DNA of 64,000 nucleotides from DASSFG01 sp035547915. Lineage in GTDB: Bacteria; Planctomycetota; Planctomycetia; Pirellulales; JAICIG01. The notes under the pieces are model-generated. The model did not search any database. It was not told the origin of the DNA and worked only from the letters and a program-made list of their open reading frames with translations. Below, one piece after another: positions 61,085 to 64,000 of the stretch; positions within the stretch are counted from its first letter, which is position 1; each line of letters starts with the position of its first letter. Both the position numbers and the translations under genes were made by a program. The stretch covers positions 1 to 64,000 of the forward strand of contig DASZTS010000108.1 in NCBI GenBank assembly GCA_035547915.1. Reading direction: 5' to 3'.

Positions 61085-61495
61085 ATGAACTACAACGCTC
61101 GGGCGAAGAAACTCGCCAACTATGTCCACTCGCGACGGCTCGAGAACCACCGCGGCGTGATGCCTCTCGGCACCGCCGAGGCCTGTGTCGTCTTCGGCAA
61201 CGACGACTATTCGGGCAACTCCCATACCCGCGAAATGGTGCGGCTCTTGTTCGATGCCTGCTATGAGGCCGGCGTCCCCGTGCTCGGCTTCGCCACCAAC
61301 GACGGCGACAACGATAGCGGCTGTTGCTGGTCGCTGGTACTCGCGACGGACAACTCCGATTGGGTCAAAGCGCGGCTGCACGACGCCTTCTTCGAATCCC
61401 ATGGGCTCTACGCCCCGCGTTCGCTCGCCTTGGCCACGGCCGAAGTCGGCCATTGGCGCACCACCTCTCACCTCGCTCCGGAGAAACCCCGATGA
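61085..61495 (+). CDS. Hypothetical protein upstream of ferredoxin oxidoreductase, 136 aa
   Basis: A soluble protein I do not recognise. Notable segments are MPLGTAEACVVFGNDDYSGN, with a possible nucleotide- or metal-binding loop, FATNDGDNDSGCCWSLVLAT, with adjacent cysteines, and a conserved-looking SHGLYAPRSLALATAEVGHW. The ORF opens at a GTG at 61049, but the ATG at 61085 is better placed. Its stop overlaps the start of the next gene by ATGA, so the two proteins are coupled and may act together. Confidence 0.62.
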   Translation: MNYNARAKKLANYVHSRRLENHRGVMPLGTAEACVVFGNDDYSGNSHTREMVRLLFDACYEAGVPVLGFATNDGDNDSGCCWSLVLATDNSDWVKARLHDAFFESHGLYAPRSLALATAEVGHWRTTSHLAPEKPR

Positions 61496-63498
61496 GCATT
61501 GCTACCTTCGAGACCACGCGGGCACCGTTTTCGACGCACGCACCCGACGTCGCCGAGCAGCCGTTCGAGCAGAAGTATGAATATCCGGGCATTCCGACGA
61601 CGTGCGACGGCGCCGAGGCCGTGGTGCATGTCGAGATCAACATCTCGCAGGGCTCGGGCGCGTATCCGATCACCAGTTCGACGACGATGGGCGGCGGCTT
61701 CAACGCGGCCGTGATGAACGGCCGCCCCAACTTGTGGGGCGATCAGCTCGTGTTCTTCGAGCCCGAGAGCGAACACTCGGCGGCCACCTTCTGCGAAGGT
61801 TTCGCCCTGGCGGGCGGTCGCGTGACGAATTTTACTTCGGGCCAGGGGCTGGTGCTCATGAAGGAGGTCCTCTACACGATCGCCGGCAAGCGGCTGCCGG
61901 TCGTCATGAACATCGGTGCCCGCGCGCTAACCAGCCATTCGCTCAACGTGCATGCTGGCCACGACGACCTGATGAGCGTGGCCGATTGCGGCTGGGGTAT
62001 GCTTTTCGGCCGAAACGCGCAGGAAGCCGGCGATCTCTGCCTCATCGCCCGCCGCGCGGCAGAGGCCAGCAAGACTCCCTTCTTCAACGTGCAGGACGGT
62101 TTCTTGACCACGCACACGGTCGAGACAGTCCGGCTGCCCGAGCCCGAGTTCATGCGCGAGTACGTCGGTTGTCCGGGCGAAAAGCTCATGAACTTGATGG
62201 ATCCCGATAACCCTTTGATGTCGGGTACGGTGCAGAACCAGGACTCGTACATGAAGGGGAAGATCGCGCAACGTTGGTACTACGACCGCGTCGAGCCGGC
62301 CCTGGTCGAAGCATTCGCCGAATTCCGTCGCCAGACCGGGCGTGTCTACGATTTCCTCCTGCCCTATCGCTGTGAAGACGCCGAATACATCCTCGTGGGC
62401 ATCGGCTCTTATATGGAGACCGCGCAGGCCACGGTAGACTATTTGCGCGACAAGAAGGGGATCCGCGCCGGGTGCCTCACGGTCGTGTGCTTTCGCCCCT
62501 TTCCGGCCCGCCGAGTGGTCGAAGCGCTCAAGCATTGTCGGGCATTCTCGGTCATCGAACGGATGGACGATCCGCTCTCGACGACCGGCAATCATCTGAC
62601 GCGCGAAATCAAGGCGGCCTTCTGCGACGCCGCCAGCGGCCAGCCGGGCCACGACCGCATCGACCGCGTACCGCGCATCTACGACGGCGCCGCCGGGCTC
62701 GGCAGCCGCGATGTGCGACCGGGCGACGTGATCGCCATCTTCGACAACATGATTCACGAGGGGCAGGAATACTTCTGCGTCGGGGTTAACCATCCGTTGG
62801 CGCTGAAGATGACCGAGGATCCCGATCTGCGGCCGCATGGCGGATTTTCCATGCGCGGGCATTCCGTTGGCGGTTTCGGCTCCGTCACGACGAACAAGGT
62901 GATCGCCACGATCGCCGGCGGAGTGTTCGGCAAGGATGTGCAGGCCTATCCCAAGTACGGGTCGGAGAAGAAGGGCCTGCCGACGACCTATTATCTCACC
63001 ATCGCCGACCAGCACATCCAGATGCACAGCGAGTTGGAACACGTCGATCTCGTCGTGTTGAACGACACGAACGCCATGCAGAGCGGCAACCCGCTCGAAG
63101 GAATGGTCGCCGGCGGCGCCATTTTCATGCAATCGACGCAGAAGGAACCGACCGACGTCTGGCGACGCATTCCCGCCTGGCATCAGCGCTCGATTCGGGA
63201 AAAAAGAATCCGCGTCTATTACGCCGACATGGTGCAGATCGCCCGCGAAGTGGCCAGCGAAGCCGACCTCGAGATGCGCATGCAAGGCATCGTGCTGCTC
63301 GGCGCGTTCCTGAAACTCACGCCCTACGCGGAGCAAAGCGGAATGACCGACGACCAGGTTTACGCCGGTGTCGAGAAAGCATTGCGGAAATACTTCGGCA
63401 AGCGCGGCGAACACGTCGTGCAAGACAACCTCACTTGCGTCAAACGCGGCTATCAGGAGATGCGTGAGATACCGAGAGAAGTGATCGCAACGGTGTAG
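61492..63498 (+). CDS. 2-oxoacid:ferredoxin oxidoreductase, alpha plus gamma domains
   Basis: A 668-residue protein like the first two-thirds of NifJ-type pyruvate:ferredoxin oxidoreductase. The pyrimidine-binding alpha part has AYPITSSTTMGGGFNAAV, FTSGQGLVLMKEVLYTIAGK, MNIGARALTSHSLNVHAGHDD and LNVQDGFLTTHTVE-like segments, domain II contains PYRCEDAEYILVGIGSYMET, and a gamma domain begins near GHSVGGFGSVTTNKVIATIAGG. No 4Fe-4S ferredoxin motif and no thiamine-diphosphate-binding beta domain are present. The expected beta-subunit gene does not follow: a DUF559 gene comes next. ATG at 61492 overlaps the preceding stop. The enzyme probably works in pyruvate or 2-oxoacid oxidation with a beta partner encoded elsewhere. 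Confidence 0.85.
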   Translation: MSIATFETTRAPFSTHAPDVAEQPFEQKYEYPGIPTTCDGAEAVVHVEINISQGSGAYPITSSTTMGGGFNAAVMNGRPNLWGDQLVFFEPESEHSAATFCEGFALAGGRVTNFTSGQGLVLMKEVLYTIAGKRLPVVMNIGARALTSHSLNVHAGHDDLMSVADCGWGMLFGRNAQEAGDLCLIARRAAEASKTPFFNVQDGFLTTHTVETVRLPEPEFMREYVGCPGEKLMNLMDPDNPLMSGTVQNQDSYMKGKIAQRWYYDRVEPALVEAFAEFRRQTGRVYDFLLPYRCEDAEYILVGIGSYMETAQATVDYLRDKKGIRAGCLTVVCFRPFPARRVVEALKHCRAFSVIERMDDPLSTTGNHLTREIKAAFCDAASGQPGHDRIDRVPRIYDGAAGLGSRDVRPGDVIAIFDNMIHEGQEYFCVGVNHPLALKMTEDPDLRPHGGFSMRGHSVGGFGSVTTNKVIATIAGGVFGKDVQAYPKYGSEKKGLPTTYYLTIADQHIQMHSELEHVDLVVLNDTNAMQSGNPLEGMVAGGAIFMQSTQKEPTDVWRRIPAWHQRSIREKRIRVYYADMVQIAREVASEADLEMRMQGIVLLGAFLKLTPYAEQSGMTDDQVYAGVEKALRKYFGKRGEHVVQDNLTCVKRGYQEMREIPREVIATV

Positions 63499-63517
63499 GT
63501 AGAAAGGATTGCAGACG

Positions 63518-63558
63518 GCCCCCTCTCCCTCCGGGAGAGGGCTGGGGTGAGGGCGGCC
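63518..63558 (+). repeat. REP-like palindromic repeat, left copy
   Basis: CCCTCTCCC (63521-63529), three-base loop, GGGAGAGGG (63533-63541) is a perfect 9-base stem; the tail CTGGGGTGAGGGCGGCC follows. The other intact copy is at 63954-64000 in the same orientation. Confidence 0.85.
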
Positions 63559-63593
63559 AAATCTCTGAATTGTTTTCCTATCCCAAACAAACA

Positions 63594-63992
63594 ATGCCCA
63601 AGCCTCCAAACAACCCCAGCATGACCGCCCGAGCACGTCGTTTACGCTCAGACACGACCGGACCAGAACGTGCTCTCTGGAAGCTGCTTCGCTCTCGGCA
63701 GCTTGCCGGCCTGAAGTTCCGCCACCAACATCCGATCGGACCCTACATACTCGACTTCTACTGCGTCTCCGCGTCCTTAGCAATCGAACTCGACGGCCTG
63801 AGTCACGACGCCACCACAGAAGCCGATTCCGTACGCACAGCGCATCTACAACAGCTCGGCGTCCGCGTATTACGTATCCTGAATGATGATGTGATTAACG
63901 ATCCCGACGCGGTATTGGAGAAGATTGCAGAAGAAGCACGAAACGGGGCTTCTGCCCCTTCTCCCTCTCCCTCCGGGAGAGGGCCGGGGTGA
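63594..63992 (+). CDS. DUF559 (Vsr-like fold) endonuclease-domain protein
   Basis: A 132-residue DUF559 protein, a restriction-endonuclease-like fold related to Vsr mismatch endonuclease. TGPERALWKLLRSRQLAGLKFRHQHPIGPYILDFYC (in pieces) contains the catalytic Asp and the following VSASLAIELDG the second acidic residue, both at usual spacing; LGVRVLRILNDDVI ends the fold. ATG at 63594 or 63621 can start it. The last 14 residues (ASAPSPSPSGRGPG) are encoded by the right-hand palindromic repeat, so the stop lies inside that repeat. A near-identical repeat lies in front of the gene, making a bracketed cassette. Function of DUF559 proteins is unproven. Confidence 0.85.
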   Translation: MPKPPNNPSMTARARRLRSDTTGPERALWKLLRSRQLAGLKFRHQHPIGPYILDFYCVSASLAIELDGLSHDATTEADSVRTAHLQQLGVRVLRILNDDVINDPDAVLEKIAEEARNGASAPSPSPSGRGPG

Positions 63993-64000
63993 GGGCGGCG
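63954..64000 (+). repeat. REP-like palindromic repeat, right copy
   Basis: CCCTCTCCC (63963-63971), loop TCC, GGGAGAGGG (63975-63983), followed by the tail CCGGGGTGAGGGCGGCG, which runs to the window edge. It contains the stop codon (63990-63992) of the DUF559 gene. The copy differs from the left one at only a few positions. Confidence 0.85.

Noticed and set aside
61927..63783. 618-codon minus-strand open frame opposite the ferredoxin oxidoreductase
   Set aside because: It lies antisense to a clear enzyme gene, has no family feature and is a by-product of GC-rich third positions.

Overview
The window is a dense, high-GC, almost purely chromosomal segment from a planctomycete, most likely of the Pirellulales/Pirellula type. 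The evidence is the density of families that are lineage hallmarks: DUF1501, DUF1549/DUF1553 and planctomycete cytochrome (CxxCH) proteins, a formylglycine-generating-enzyme-like sulfatase-modifier domain protein, a Ser/Thr kinase fused to WD40 repeats, a DnaJ-like membrane protein, an ECF sigma / anti-sigma / PDZ operon, an SdrD-B/DUF4214 surface protein with an E-x-L-E-x-R N-terminal motif, and glycine-rich secreted proteins. No rRNA, tRNA, CRISPR array, prophage or complete insertion sequence was found.

Layout. 0.2-4.9 kb (minus): a DUF1549-DUF1501 pair, a trypsin-like protease, a 38-aa ORF and a ribbon-helix-helix protein. 5.1-6.3 kb (minus): queC-queD for 7-deazaguanine synthesis. 6.7-9.5 kb (plus): a secreted small protein, a repeat-rich HTH/membrane protein and an OmpA-family lipoprotein. 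9.5-12.2 kb (minus): beta-lactamase-fold hydrolase and DUF5009 membrane protein, overlapping by ATGA. 12.6-17.5 kb (plus): a YhaO/YhaN-like nuclease-ATPase pair in which the nuclease subunit has lost consensus metal-binding residues. 17.5-18.8 kb (minus): two hypothetical proteins. 18.9-22.3 kb (plus): psd-pssA-ribE-rsmA, tightly packed (phosphatidylethanolamine synthesis, riboflavin, rRNA methylation). 22.4-23.3 kb: glycine-rich secreted protein behind a sigma-54-type promoter. 23.3-27.8 kb (minus): secretin-N-domain protein and a sulfatase-modifier-like protein. 27.9-29.6 kb (plus): a candidate promoter-hairpin-terminator transcript, then an NtrC-type sigma-54 activator. 29.7-31.0 kb: ComEA-like protein and nadC, divergent.

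31-35 kb (minus): 1295-aa J-like membrane protein. 35-37.7 kb (plus): cytochrome/DUF1549/DUF1553 protein. 37.7-42.1 kb (minus): membrane spermidine-synthase-like protein and YyaL-type thioredoxin-domain protein. 42.2-43.9 kb (plus): bshB1-like deacetylase and a second glycine-rich secreted protein, again behind a sigma-54-like site. 43.9-46.1 kb (minus): sigma factor, anti-sigma-like protein and PDZ protein. 46.4-48.5 kb: DUF3891 and a DadA-like oxidase. 48.6-52.6 kb: kinase-WD40. 52.7-54.8 kb: hypothetical protein, serine hydrolase and a small basic protein. 55-58.5 kb: cyclophilin-SdrD-DUF4214 surface protein and a secreted hypothetical. 58.5-60.7 kb: rpmA-obgE-coaX. 60.7-63.5 kb: strong promoter, long leader, an unknown 136-aa protein and a pyruvate:ferredoxin oxidoreductase alpha/gamma subunit. 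63.5-64.0 kb: a DUF559 endonuclease-like gene bracketed by two near-identical palindromic repeats, with a third, diverged copy at the left end of the window.

The most interesting items are the repeat-bracketed DUF559 cassette, the candidate small RNA/attenuator at 27.9 kb, the paired sigma-54-like promoters in front of the two glycine-rich secreted proteins, and the degenerate YhaO subunit. All calls come from reading the sequence; no database search was possible.
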